NCBI RefSeq assembly: GCF_036010505.1
Contig: NZ_CP108569.1
Span: forward strand, 1,488,001 to 1,552,000
Origin: Streptomyces sp. NBC_01197
Lineage (GTDB): Bacteria > Actinomycetota > Actinomycetes > Streptomycetales > Streptomycetaceae
Direction: 5' to 3'
DNA length: 64,000 bases
Below, piece by piece: positions 26,885 to 35,158 of the stretch. The first letter of the stretch is position 1, and each line of letters opens with the position of its first letter. The notes beneath the pieces are model-generated. The model did not search any database. It was given only the letters and a program-made list of their open reading frames with translations, and was not told the DNA's origin. The translations under genes and the position numbers were made by a program.

Positions 26885-27295
26885 CCCGCCTCCACCCCTA
26901 CATCGGCTCGACCACGACTGGATTCCCCAACGATCAAGAGGCGGAAAAGGAAACGGGACGCCGCCCCACCGCCACGGACACGGCCGAGACGCCACCCGAC
27001 CACTGGCCACCCTCGGATCAAACTGGACGGAACCCCTGAACGACGCCGCCCTGGTTGATCCCCGGGGCCGGCGTAGCCGACAGGGCCTGTTCAGATTCGA
27101 CAAGGGCGAGGTCCTGCTGTCCGAGCTATTCAGAGAGTTCCGATACCCGACTGCGCCATTAACGGCCGGTCGGGAAGAGATCGTCGAAACGATCCGCGCC
27201 CACCACGAGCGCCAGGCTCGGATGGCCAGGATTCCGGCCCCGCCGGCGGCTGGGTACCGGGCCGAGTCCCTGAGCGACCTGTTCGGAGCCGCCCG
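26885..27295. other. Intergenic region with a probable gene remnant
   Basis: About 410 bp between the leftward ABC operon and the recombinase gene. A + strand frame from about 26910 to the TGA at 27297-27299 reads like the C-terminus of a protein (ALVDPRGRRSRQGLF, then SELFREFRYP, ETIRAHHERQARMARI and a closing SLSDLFGAAR). Its stop overlaps the recombinase GTG as GTGA, a normal operon junction. No supported start is seen, so it may be the tail of an upstream recombinase or helper gene removed when the ABC operon was joined. The leftward ATPase promoter should also lie here. No consensus was identified. Confidence 0.4.
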
Positions 27296-29733
27296 GTGAA
27301 GTCCCGCGTGCACGACATGACAGGTGCCGCGCGGATGCGGGCGGCTGACCGGCCTCGTACTCCCCAGGCCGTGGGCAGCGTAATGCGCCAGGCCCAGCTG
27401 CAATTCCCGGCCCGGTCCGCAGGGACCCGCTGGGCGATGACGAGTGCCTCGGCGGAGGAGGTGGTCTCCGCGCTGGATCGCCCGCCGTTCAGGGCGGAGA
27501 ACCGGCACACGCAGTGGGAGCGCAGAAGTGGAGCGCGCGCGATCCTGGCCTGGCTGTCGGGCTTTCCCGGCGATACCTGGCAGGAGAGGTGGGAGGCGTC
27601 TCCCGCGTCCGCAGAGCCCGGCCGCTGGGCCAAGGAGGGGCATGTCTGGGTCCGCACTGCGGCCGACGCGCGCTGGTGCGGTATCCGGGCCGGGCTGTGG
27701 CTGCTGGCTGTCGCAGATGTGCTCCGCCTGCCACTGGAGTGGCAGTTCAGCAATCGCAGCGGGCACCTGCGCGCACTGACCGAACGGAGTCGCGATCCCG
27801 AGGGTTTGACGCGCCTTGAGGGGATCGTCCATCCGAAGCACTGGGCGTCCACGGGAGGGAACCGGTCCCGTCTGGTGCTGACCCGCATCATGCTGGCCAA
27901 GGGAGGCGGCCTCGCGGACATCACCCCGGGGACGCCTTCGAGTACGTGGCCACGGTTCGGGCCGCCAGCCACGACACGGTGAGCAGTACCCTCTTCTACT
28001 CGTGGCTACGGGAGCTGGGGCATCTGCCCGCGGACGCCCCGGTCACCCTTCGTTTCCTCCACCGCGTCACGGGCCAGCTCAGCTGTGAGCAGCTCATCGA
28101 CCGTCACGGCGTGGTCGGCGCACCGATTCGTGCGCTGCTGATCGACTACTTGGAAGAGCGTCGGCCCCGCCTGGACTACAGCACTCTCGACCGCCTCGCC
28201 CGTAGCCTGACCCGCAATTTCTGGTCGGACTTGGAACGTCACCACCCAGGCATCGACTCCCTCGACCTGCCCTCCGGCGTCGCCGCGGCGTGGAAGGAGC
28301 GCTTCAGCACCCGCGTCCAGCGGCGCAGGCAGCCGGACGGCACGGTCGGGGAGGCGGTGGTCGAACGCGCCGACCGGGCCATGCTGCTCATGACGGTTCG
28401 TGCCTTCTACTTGGACATCGCCCGCTGGGCGGTGGAAGAACCGGCCCGGTGGGGGCCGTGGGCCGCGCGGTGTCCTATCAAGGAAGCCGAGACCACGGAC
28501 CGCAAGCGCGTGAAGCGGGTCAAAGCCCGCATGGATCAACGGACTCGCGAGCGTCTCCCCGCCCTGGAATCGTTCGCGAAGGCAGCGGCCGACCACCACC
28601 GTTTCCACCTGACCGGCCTGGAGGCTCTTCTCGCAGTGCCGCCCGGCGCGGCCTTCACCATCCAGGGCGCGATGTTTGTCCGCACTGGGAACGCCGCCAC
28701 TGCCGCCGCCCGCGGCCAAGACGGAACCCTTCGGTACTTCGACCTTTCCGAGCACCGGGCCTTCGGGGCTTGGGCCGCAGTGGAGGTCCTGCGCCACACG
28801 GGCATGCGCATCGAAGAGATGCTGGAGCTCAGCCATCACGCGATGATCCAGTACCGCCTGCCCACCACCGGCGAGATCGTCCCCCTCCTCCAGATCGCCC
28901 CGTCCAAGACGGACCAGGAACGCGTCCTGCTCGTCAGTTCCGAGCTTGCCGATGTCCTGGCCACGATCATCCGCCGCGTCCGCAACCCGAAGACCGGTGT
29001 CATCCTTCTCCTGTCCGCCTATGACTACGAGGAACGCGTCTGGAACTTGCCGGCCCCCTTGCTCTTCCAGTGGGACCGCAGCGGCGAAAACTCCCGGATG
29101 AGCGGAGAATTCATCCGCACCTCCCTCGCCGAAGTTCTGGCCTTCCTGGGCCTCACCGACTCCACGGGCCAGCCTCTGGACTTCGCGCCGCACGACTTCC
29201 GCCGCATGTTCATCACCGACGCCATCCGCTCCGGCCTGCCACCCCACATCGCCCAGGCCCTCGCCGGCCACGCCAACATCAACACCACCATGGGCTACAA
29301 CGCCGTCTACCCCGCCGAAACGATCGAGGCCCACCGCGCCTTCATCGCGCGGCGCCGAACCTTGCGACCTGCCGAGGAATACCGCACCCCCACCGATACC
29401 GAGTGGGAAGACTTCCTAGGCCACTTCGAGCGCCGCAAGCTGTCCGTAGGCACATGTGCCCGTGCCTACGGCACAGCGTGCATTCATGAACACGCTTGTG
29501 TCAGATGCTCGCTCCTCCGGCCTGACCCGTCCCAACGGGCACGGCTTGCAGAAATCCGCGACAACTTGATCGCCCGTATCGCCGAAGCGGAGACGGAAGG
29601 CTGGCTCGGCGAGGTCGAAGGACTCCAGGTCAGCCTGGCCGGCGCAGAGGAGAAGCTCCACCAGCTCGATCGGGGCCACGGACGTCGTGCGGCGGTGGAC
29701 CTTGGCATCCCCACCACGCGTGGTGATCGATGA
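27296..29733 (+). pseudogene. Large tyrosine recombinase/integrase, frameshifted
   Basis: A roughly 810-residue actinobacterial site-specific integrase split by one frameshift. The N-terminal part (from GTG 27296) includes WLSGFPGDTWQERWEAS and RSRLVLTRIMLAKGGGLADITPG. There the frame changes; the C-terminal part continues as DAFEYVATVRAASHDTVSSTL to TGA at 29731. Adding one G to the run at 27928-27931 restores ITPGDAFEYVA. The catalytic domain is intact: HTGMRIEEML (Arg), HDFRRMF (HxxR), LAGHANINTTMGYNAVY (His and Tyr). A C-terminal Cys cluster (CARAYGTACIHEHACVRC) resembles Tn554 TnpB-like recombinases. A programmed frameshift or sequencing error cannot be excluded. Confidence 0.75.
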
Positions 29734-29794
29734 GCCCACGAAGGTGGGCTGCCGCATGGCCCTCAACCAAGATCGAGAACAAGTTCAATGTGTA

Positions 29795-30691
29795 TCAAAT
29801 GCCCTTCAGAACACGATCAAGTGCCGCCCGGCCTGCAGGTCCCCAGTTCGGCTTGCCGCCGGGAAGGCCCCGATCTCCGTTCTGCCCCATGAGCATCAGG
29901 AAGAGGCTCTTCATAGCGGCCAGCCCGCGGGCGCGTCGGATCGTCGCCTCGTCTGCATGCCCGTACATGTCGAAGAACCGTGAGGCCGTGCCTGCGGGTA
30001 GCAGCACCCATGCGGCGGCGAGGTCCCACGCCGGATCGCCGGCAAACATGGCCCCGAAGTCGACGATGCCCGAGAGCGTTCCGTCCGAGACCACGACGTT
30101 CGCGGGATGGAGGTCGCCGTGCACCCACACCGGCGGACCCTCCCACGCGGGGGCCGCAACGGCGTCGTCCCAGACGGCCCGGACGCCGGCCGCGATGTCC
30201 TCGGGGACAACGGCCTGGAAGAGGTTCTCGAAGCCGTTCGTGCAGTCCCTGGGATGGGCACCGAAGTCCGTAGCGATCGGTGCCTCGGCGGGCGCCTCCA
30301 CGTGGAGCGCCCGGAGGAAGCCCGCCAGCGTGTCGGCCGCCTGGGCGCCGCGGCTGATCGATCCGTGGTCCAGCGGCTCACCGGGCACCCACGTCATCAC
30401 GGTCCAGTGCTTGGGGAAGCGCTCGGACGGTTCGCCGAACCGCACCGGGGTCGGCACCGGGAGCGGCAGGCGCGGGGCCAGCACGGGTAGCCACCGCCGC
30501 TCCTTGAGCTGAAGCTCCGGGGTGGGGTCCATGCGCTGCATGCGCACGACCAACTCGTCCCCGAGGCGCCACATTTGGTTACCCCAACCGCCCTCCACCT
30601 CGCGGATGGCCAGCCCTGCAAGGTCTGGATGTTGCTCCTGCAGCAGGTCGCGGACCAGGTCTGCGGTGATCTCGATCTCGGTGTCGGTCAT
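29795..30691 (-). CDS. Aminoglycoside phosphotransferase (APH) family protein
   Basis: A 298-residue kinase-fold phosphotransferase. The N-lobe begins LVRDLLQEQHPDLAG with the glycine loop region EVEGGWGNQMWRLGDELVVRM. The catalytic loop is VWVHGDLHPANVVV (Brenner HGDxxxxN) and the metal motif is GIVDFGAMFAGDPAWDLA. It could phosphorylate an aminoglycoside or other antibiotic, or a metabolic substrate; family membership alone does not prove resistance. It converges on the recombinase and lies inside the IS-bounded segment, as cargo genes of resistance islands often do. Codon use is normal for the window. Confidence 0.85.
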   Translation of the reverse strand: MTDTEIEITADLVRDLLQEQHPDLAGLAIREVEGGWGNQMWRLGDELVVRMQRMDPTPELQLKERRWLPVLAPRLPLPVPTPVRFGEPSERFPKHWTVMTWVPGEPLDHGSISRGAQAADTLAGFLRALHVEAPAEAPIATDFGAHPRDCTNGFENLFQAVVPEDIAAGVRAVWDDAVAAPAWEGPPVWVHGDLHPANVVVSDGTLSGIVDFGAMFAGDPAWDLAAAWVLLPAGTASRFFDMYGHADEATIRRARGLAAMKSLFLMLMGQNGDRGLPGGKPNWGPAGRAALDRVLKGI

Positions 30692-30819
30692 GCAAAGTCA
30701 CAGTACTGAGGCGGCAGGCCGAGCGGCTCTCGCTCCCCGGAACATCTCGCTGTGATTCCTCTGACACCACCGATTCGGCTTCAGAGAGCCGTAGATCAGA
30801 GACTTCGGGAGGGAATGGC

Positions 30820-30882
30820 CTAGAAGTTCAGAGAAGTGACCAGGCCAAACGAGATCGCTCCGGACCACACAGGGCGGGGCAT
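30820..30882 (-). pseudogene. 5' remnant of a ku (DNA end-binding) gene
   Basis: On the minus strand, a strong GGGAGG site precedes ATG at 30882, which opens MPRPVWSGAISFGLVT, the nearly invariant N-terminus of bacterial Ku proteins. After 16-17 codons the similarity ends, and the frame stops at 30820. The native ribosome-binding site and start survive while about 280 codons are gone, so a recombination junction lies near 30833. No rest of ku was found in the window. Confidence 0.6.
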
Positions 30883-31061
30883 GAGACCTCCCGAAGAGAA
30901 GGACACGCCGCAGTCGGCCGGGCCGACGGGCGACAGGGCGTCCGTGCCTTCATCCTCGCCCCGGAGATCCGGGCACGCACCCGCTGGCATCTGCCTTGAT
31001 CGGGCCAGCGCCCGCGCGACATTCGTACGGGGCAGCAGGACGACCTGACGGTTACGGGTAC

Positions 31062-31079
31062 GGGTACGTACACGTACCC
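31062..31079. promoter_or_regulatory. Palindromic operator candidate of the toxin-antitoxin pair
   Basis: GGGTACGT and ACGTACCC form a perfect 8-bp inverted repeat with a 2-bp spacer, 22 bp before the antitoxin start. An additional GGGTAC half-site repeats just upstream (31056-31061 region). Ribbon-helix-helix antitoxins normally bind such sites and repress their own operon. Confidence 0.55.
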
Positions 31080-31101
31080 TTGCAGGATGGGAAGGAGCAC
31101 G

Positions 31102-31362
31102 ATGATGTCCGATGCCAACGTCCGTATCCCCGAGGAAGCCAAAGACCGGCTGGCCGCGATCGCAGCGGCGGAGGGACTGTCGCTGCGCGCGTACCTGGCC
31201 CGTCTCGCCGAGACACTGCTGACCCCGGCCGAGCGGGCCGAGCGCGCCGAGCAGGCCCTGGCCGCACTGCAGGAGTGGAACGGCTACGCCCCGACCGCAG
31301 CGGAACAGCACGACCTGGACGGTGAGCTGGACCGGCGCCTGGCACAGGTGAGCGGCCGGTGA
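31102..31362 (+). CDS. Ribbon-helix-helix-like antitoxin candidate
   Basis: A small protein of 86 residues. The N-terminus (SDANVRIPEEAKDRLAAIAAAEGLSLRAYLARLAETL) has the strand-helix-helix pattern of RHH/Arc-type DNA-binding antitoxins; the remainder is an acidic, helical tail suited to bind a toxin (ALAALQEWNGYAPTAAEQHDLDGEL). GAAGGAG precedes ATG codons at 31102 and 31105; the first is reported. The TGA overlaps the start of the next gene. The pair, an operator palindrome and mobile cargo setting support a toxin-antitoxin module. Confidence 0.65.
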   Translation: MMSDANVRIPEEAKDRLAAIAAAEGLSLRAYLARLAETLLTPAERAERAEQALAALQEWNGYAPTAAEQHDLDGELDRRLAQVSGR

Positions 31363-31739
31363 GCGACGCCATGCACATCGTGCTCGACGACACCGCGATG
31401 GCCGCGGCCGGCCAGGGCAATGTCCTGGCGTCCCGGCTGATCCACCGTGCTCACGCCGAAGCGAGCTGGTTCTTATACGCACCGGCGTGCGCGCTCGTCG
31501 AAGCCGACCGTGCCCGGCCCGGCACCGCGGAACACCTGGCGTCGCTGCCCGGCATCACGGTCCTTGATCTTGATCTCGGGGCCGCTCTCGCTCTGGCGCG
31601 GCAGGAGACGTGGGCTGCGGCGCACAGCCAGTACGCGGCGCAGCCCACTCCGGACCGCCCTGACGGGGCGATCGTGGCGACCACCGCGCCGGACCGGTGG
31701 GCGGGAGAGCCGGTGCGGGTTCTGGACCTCACACCCTGA
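31359..31739 (+). CDS. PIN-like toxin candidate
   Basis: A 126-residue protein coupled to the RHH-like gene by GTGA overlap. It starts MSDAMHIVLDDTAMAAAGQGN, with acidic residues where VapC-type PIN nucleases have the first catalytic Asp, continues with CALVEADRARPG (possible second acidic position) and ends with PDGAIVATTAPDRW, near the third. The similarity to PIN domains is weak and the acidic quartet is not fully convincing. Size, order and coupling are those of type II toxin genes. If active it would cleave RNA, but that is inference. Confidence 0.5.
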   Translation: MSDAMHIVLDDTAMAAAGQGNVLASRLIHRAHAEASWFLYAPACALVEADRARPGTAEHLASLPGITVLDLDLGAALALARQETWAAAHSQYAAQPTPDRPDGAIVATTAPDRWAGEPVRVLDLTP

Positions 31740-31890
31740 CCGGGGCGCTGCTCTGGTCAGTGGCGTGGTGACCGTGCTTGGGACGGCAGCTGGTGAGGCT
31801 CTGGGAGGACCCATCTTTGGTGGTGCGCTCGGCGGCTGCGCCGGAAGCGTCGTGAGCACGTCGCTCTCGGGTGTCTCTTCCGGATCAGAA

Positions 31891-33012
31891 CTAGTGTCCT
31901 GCGCCAGAGATCCGTTGGCAGAAGCGGGCGAGCGAGTCGAGGATCTCTTCGGCTGTTTTGGTCCAGGTGAACGGGGTCGGGCTTTCGTTCCACTGCTTGA
32001 CCCATGCACGGATGTCCGCCTCCAGGGAGCGCACGCTTTTGTGGGCGCCACGACGGATCTTCTGGTCTGCGAGGAAGCCGAACCACCGCTCCACCTGGTT
32101 GATCCAGGAGGAGCCGGTGGGCGTGAAGTGCAGGTGGAACCGGGGGTGTTTGGCCAGCCATGCCCTGATCGCCGGTGTCTTGTGGGTGCCGTAGTTGTCC
32201 ACGATGAGGTGGACCTGGAGGTGCCCGGGGACCTCTTTCTCGATCTTGACGAGGAACTTCTTGAACTCCGCTGCCCGGTGCCGACGATGAAGGCTGGTGA
32301 TGACTTCACCGGTGGCGACGTCGAAAGCCGCGAACAAGGTGGTCAGGCCGTTGCGAACATAGTCATGGGTGCGGCGCTCGGGCATGCCCGGCATCATCGG
32401 CAGCACCGGCTGAGAGCGGTCCAGGGCCTGAATCTGGGACTTCTCGTCCACCGAAAGCACCACCGCGCCCTCGGGCGGGTTGAAGTACAGCCCCACCACG
32501 TCGTAGACCTTCTCCACGAACAACGGATCCGTCGAGAGCTTGAAAGTGTCGCTCAGGTGCGGCTTGAGCTGGAACTTCCGCCAGATCCGGCCCACGGTCG
32601 ACTTCGACAGCCCACTGCGGTCGGCCATCGAGGCACGCGACCAGTGAGTGGCATTCTTCGGGATCTCCTCCAACGTGCTGACCACGACTGCCTCTACCTG
32701 ATCGACACTGATACTGGGCGGCCGGCCCGGCCGCGGCTCGTCCACCAACCCGTCCAGCCGGCCGGCCAGGAACCGGCGACGCCACTTGCGGACCGTGTCC
32801 GCCGCGATCCGTAACTCCCGTGCCACCACGACAATCGGCGGAACATCGGCGCCGACACATGCCAGCACGATGCGGGCCCGCAGGGCCACCGCCTGGGCAG
32901 ACGACGCCCGCCGGGCCCAACGCTCCAACACCACACGCTCATCGGCGGACAACAACAACGGTTCCAACTTCGGGCCACGACGTGGCACCGGCACAGCCCC
33001 AGAGGCACTCAT
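31891..33012 (-). CDS. IS630 family transposase, copy 2
   Basis: A 373-residue transposase read leftward, with the same winged-helix N-terminus and DDE motifs as copy 1 (VLSVDEKSQ, LIVDNYGTHKT, NQVERWFG). Ile replaces Thr in VPP-T/I-VVV. The ATG at 33012 is fixed by homology to copy 1; a longer upstream extension crosses the end of the element into the regulator gene and is not real. It appears intact, so both copies might mobilise the segment between them. Confidence 0.93.
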   Translation of the reverse strand: MSASGAVPVPRRGPKLEPLLLSADERVVLERWARRASSAQAVALRARIVLACVGADVPPIVVVARELRIAADTVRKWRRRFLAGRLDGLVDEPRPGRPPSISVDQVEAVVVSTLEEIPKNATHWSRASMADRSGLSKSTVGRIWRKFQLKPHLSDTFKLSTDPLFVEKVYDVVGLYFNPPEGAVVLSVDEKSQIQALDRSQPVLPMMPGMPERRTHDYVRNGLTTLFAAFDVATGEVITSLHRRHRAAEFKKFLVKIEKEVPGHLQVHLIVDNYGTHKTPAIRAWLAKHPRFHLHFTPTGSSWINQVERWFGFLADQKIRRGAHKSVRSLEADIRAWVKQWNESPTPFTWTKTAEEILDSLARFCQRISGAGH

Positions 33013-33050
33013 ACACAAACTAACGACGGATCTCAGGCGCAGGACACTAG
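31891..33050 (-). mobile_element. IS630-family insertion sequence, copy 2 (inverted)
   Basis: 1160 bp, opposite in orientation to copy 1. The left end here is CTAGTGTCCTGCGCCAGAG (31891-31909). The other end (33032-33050) reads CTCAGGCGCAGGACACTAG, differing slightly from copy 1 just inside the repeat, so the inverted repeat of this copy is imperfect. The CTAG at the outer end lies 10 bp before the Lrp/AsnC start codon. Confidence 0.92.
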
Positions 33051-33060
33051 CCTCGGCTCG

Positions 33061-34053
33061 GTGGAATCCGACTACGACGAGCTGGACCGTCGGCTCGTGC
33101 ACGCCCTGGAGATCGACGGCCGTGCCCCGTTCAGCGCCATTGCCGAGGTTCTCGGCGTGTCGGACCGCACCATCGCCCGCCGGTACGCCCGGTTGCGGTC
33201 GGCCGGGGCGGTACGGGTGCTGGGTGGGGTCGACCCCACCGCGCTGGGCGCGATCCTGTGGTTCCTGCGGGTGCGATGTGCGCCCGCCGCGTCGCACTCG
33301 GTCGCCGAGGCGCTGGCCAGACGCCCCGACACGTCCTGGGTGAGTCTCAGCTCGGGCGGCACCGAGATCACCTGCGTGGTCCGTACCGAGAGCGAGGCGG
33401 ACAGCGAGGCACTGCTGCTGGCCAAACTCCCCCGCACGCCGCGCGTGGAGGGCGTGACGGCGCACTCCGTGCTGCACGCCTTCTACGGCGGCCCGGACAA
33501 TCTGGTCGGAAAACTGGGGTCGCTGAACGCGGAGGAGGCCGAGCGGCTGCGCCCGCCTCCGATGTCGCGGCGGCGGGGACCGGTACGGCTCGTCGAAGGC
33601 GACCGCAAGCTCCTCGCCCTGCTCGCCGCCGACGGCCGGGCCGGGTTGGAGCAGTTGGCCGAGGCGACCGACTGGTCGCCGACGACGGTACGGCGCCGGA
33701 TGACGGAGCTACGGGAACACGGCCTGCTCTATCTCGACATCGACGTCGACTGGCGCATGTTCGGCTTGAAAGCCCGGACCCTGCTCTGGCTCTCGGTCGC
33801 CCCCGCACACCTGGAGGAGGCCGGCCAGGCGCTGGCCGGGCATCCGGGGATCGCGTTCGCCGCCGCCACGACCGGCCCGACCAACCTGTACGCGAGCGTG
33901 GTGTGCACGAACCAACGGGAGCTGTACCGGTACCTGACCACCCGGATCGCCGCGCTCCCAGCCGTCACACACCTCGAAACGGCACCAGTGATCAGGACCG
34001 TCAAGAGGGCAGCGAACCAGACATGGCAACCGGCCGGCCCCCTGCTGTTCTGA
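33061..34053 (+). CDS. Lrp/AsnC family regulator (double domain)
   Basis: A 330-residue regulator made of two AsnC units. The first helix-turn-helix is DELDRRLVHALEIDGRAPFSAIAEVLGVSDRTIARRYARL (residues 4-45) and the second EGDRKLLALLAADGRAGLEQLAEATDWSPTTVRRRM starts near residue 178; each is followed by an RAM-like ligand-binding half. GTG at 33061 is only 10 bp from the IS end and has no ribosome-binding site, so either the gene is leaderless or the IS removed its promoter and possibly a few codons. Before the insertion it probably stood divergent to the FAD monooxygenase at 20761 and could have controlled it. Confidence 0.87.
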   Translation: MESDYDELDRRLVHALEIDGRAPFSAIAEVLGVSDRTIARRYARLRSAGAVRVLGGVDPTALGAILWFLRVRCAPAASHSVAEALARRPDTSWVSLSSGGTEITCVVRTESEADSEALLLAKLPRTPRVEGVTAHSVLHAFYGGPDNLVGKLGSLNAEEAERLRPPPMSRRRGPVRLVEGDRKLLALLAADGRAGLEQLAEATDWSPTTVRRRMTELREHGLLYLDIDVDWRMFGLKARTLLWLSVAPAHLEEAGQALAGHPGIAFAAATTGPTNLYASVVCTNQRELYRYLTTRIAALPAVTHLETAPVIRTVKRAANQTWQPAGPLLF

Positions 34054-34090
34054 TCGCGCGAAGCACACCGCTTGTCACCAGGCCGGGGCG

Positions 34091-35029
34091 CTATCTGTCA
34101 CCGGCAGCGCGCGAGGGCGGTACGGCGCCCGGCACCACCTCACGTACCACATCCATCAGGGCCCGCGCCCGGCGCGTCTGGCGCACTCCGGCCACCTGGG
34201 CGAGCACCAGGTCCAGCGGGGTGTGCGCACTGGACAGCGGCAGCGCGACGACCTCACCGCCGCTGTACGTCTGGGCGGTGGCCGGCAGCTGGTTGAGGAC
34301 CGAGAAGCCGTGTCCGCGCGCCACCAGGGAGCGCACCGTCTCATAGCTCTGGGTTCGGTGGCGGACGACGGGGCGGGTGCCCGTCGCGTTCACCATCGAC
34401 CAGAAGTAGTCGCGGCTGTACGGCAGATCGAGCAGTACGAGCGGTTCACCGGCCAGCTCGGCCAGGTCGACCGACTTCCGTCCGGCCAGCCGGTGGCCGG
34501 CGGCGACCAGGGCATGGGCGGGCACGGTGGCCACGGTCTCCCGCTGGACCTCCGGGCCGAACCCGAGGTCGTAGGTCAGCGCCCAGTCGATCCGGCCCTC
34601 GCTCAACGCCCGCCCCAGTTCGGTGACTTCGGCCTCCAGCACGCTCACTTCCACGCCGGGGCAGCGGTCGGCGAACTCGGTGAGCAGCGCCGGGAGGAAG
34701 AACGGTGCCAGCGTGATGAAGCAGCCCAGCGCCACCGGCCCGGTCAGCTCCGCGCCCGTCCCCTTCGCCTCGTCGGCGACCTCCCTCGCGTGCGCCAGCA
34801 GCTTCCGGGCCTCGTGCAGCAGACGGCTTCCCGCAGGGGTCGGTGTCAGCCCCTTGGCCCGGCGCCGGAGGAACAGCTGCACGCCGAGCTCGTGCTCCAG
34901 GTTGGACACGGCCGTGGAGACCGCCGACTGGGCGATCAGCAGGCGTTCGGCGGCGCCCGTCATGCTGCCCGCCTCGGCCGCGGCGACGAAGTAGCGCAGC
35001 TGGACCAGGGTGAACGCGACAGGTGGCAT
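34091..35029 (-). CDS. LysR family transcriptional regulator
   Basis: A 312-residue LysR-type regulator. The N-terminal winged helix is FTLVQLRYFVAAAEAGSMTGAAERLLIAQSAVSTAVSNLE (residues 6-45), followed by the linker helix and a periplasmic-binding-protein-like effector domain starting GPVALGCFITLAPFFLPALL. Effector-domain features such as VARGHGFSVLNQLP are normal. It is convergent with the Lrp/AsnC gene and upstream of the TetR gene in the same direction. The target is probably the amine or nucleobase catabolic operon at 35909-43305, but no operator was seen near its start. Confidence 0.9.
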   Translation of the reverse strand: MPPVAFTLVQLRYFVAAAEAGSMTGAAERLLIAQSAVSTAVSNLEHELGVQLFLRRRAKGLTPTPAGSRLLHEARKLLAHAREVADEAKGTGAELTGPVALGCFITLAPFFLPALLTEFADRCPGVEVSVLEAEVTELGRALSEGRIDWALTYDLGFGPEVQRETVATVPAHALVAAGHRLAGRKSVDLAELAGEPLVLLDLPYSRDYFWSMVNATGTRPVVRHRTQSYETVRSLVARGHGFSVLNQLPATAQTYSGGEVVALPLSSAHTPLDLVLAQVAGVRQTRRARALMDVVREVVPGAVPPSRAAGDR

Positions 35030-35158
35030 GGTCAGTTCCTCTGCTGGATCCGGTGCGGAGAACCGTATCTCTATTTCCGATGAACTGCCTCCAGAAGATT
35101 CGCTTTACCGATGCGGATCGCTCCTCCCACAGCGGTTCCGCCAGTGGTTCCGCAGCGC

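Larger units (their letters stand above)
22300..33050. mobile_element. Candidate composite element bounded by inverted IS630 copies
   Basis: Two 1160-bp IS630-family copies in opposite orientation enclose about 8.4 kb of cargo. Both outer ends carry CTAG (or the TA within it), as expected for a TA-duplicating IS630 element. The outer flanks make sense when joined: a leftward monooxygenase and a rightward Lrp/AsnC regulator with a short divergent promoter region. The inner flanks do not: one cuts a geranylgeranyl-reductase-like gene whose first ~100 codons are nowhere in the window. This favours one composite insertion from another replicon over two independent IS insertions. Cargo GC and gene content differ from the surrounding operons. 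Confidence 0.5.

Noticed and set aside
26279..27841. A 520-residue frame containing the ABC ATPase
   Set aside because: The upstream 319 codons run antisense to the recombinase gene and show no domain; the ATPase starts at the GTG with a GGAGG site at 26884.
29734..29794. Small downstream gene of the recombinase cassette (TnpC-like)
   Set aside because: A short frame exists but runs antisense into the APH gene and shows no recognisable C-terminus.
30836..31048. A 70-codon + strand frame
   Set aside because: It is the complement of the ku relic and has no ribosome-binding site or family.
31447..32814. A 455-residue + strand frame across the second IS
   Set aside because: It is antisense to the intact transposase of copy 2; only the 5' part before 31891 could mean anything.
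22300..33050. Simple inversion of the chromosome between the two IS copies
   Set aside because: Inverting the inner segment does not reunite the truncated reductase with a 5' part on either outer flank, whereas joining the outer flanks directly restores a sensible promoter region.
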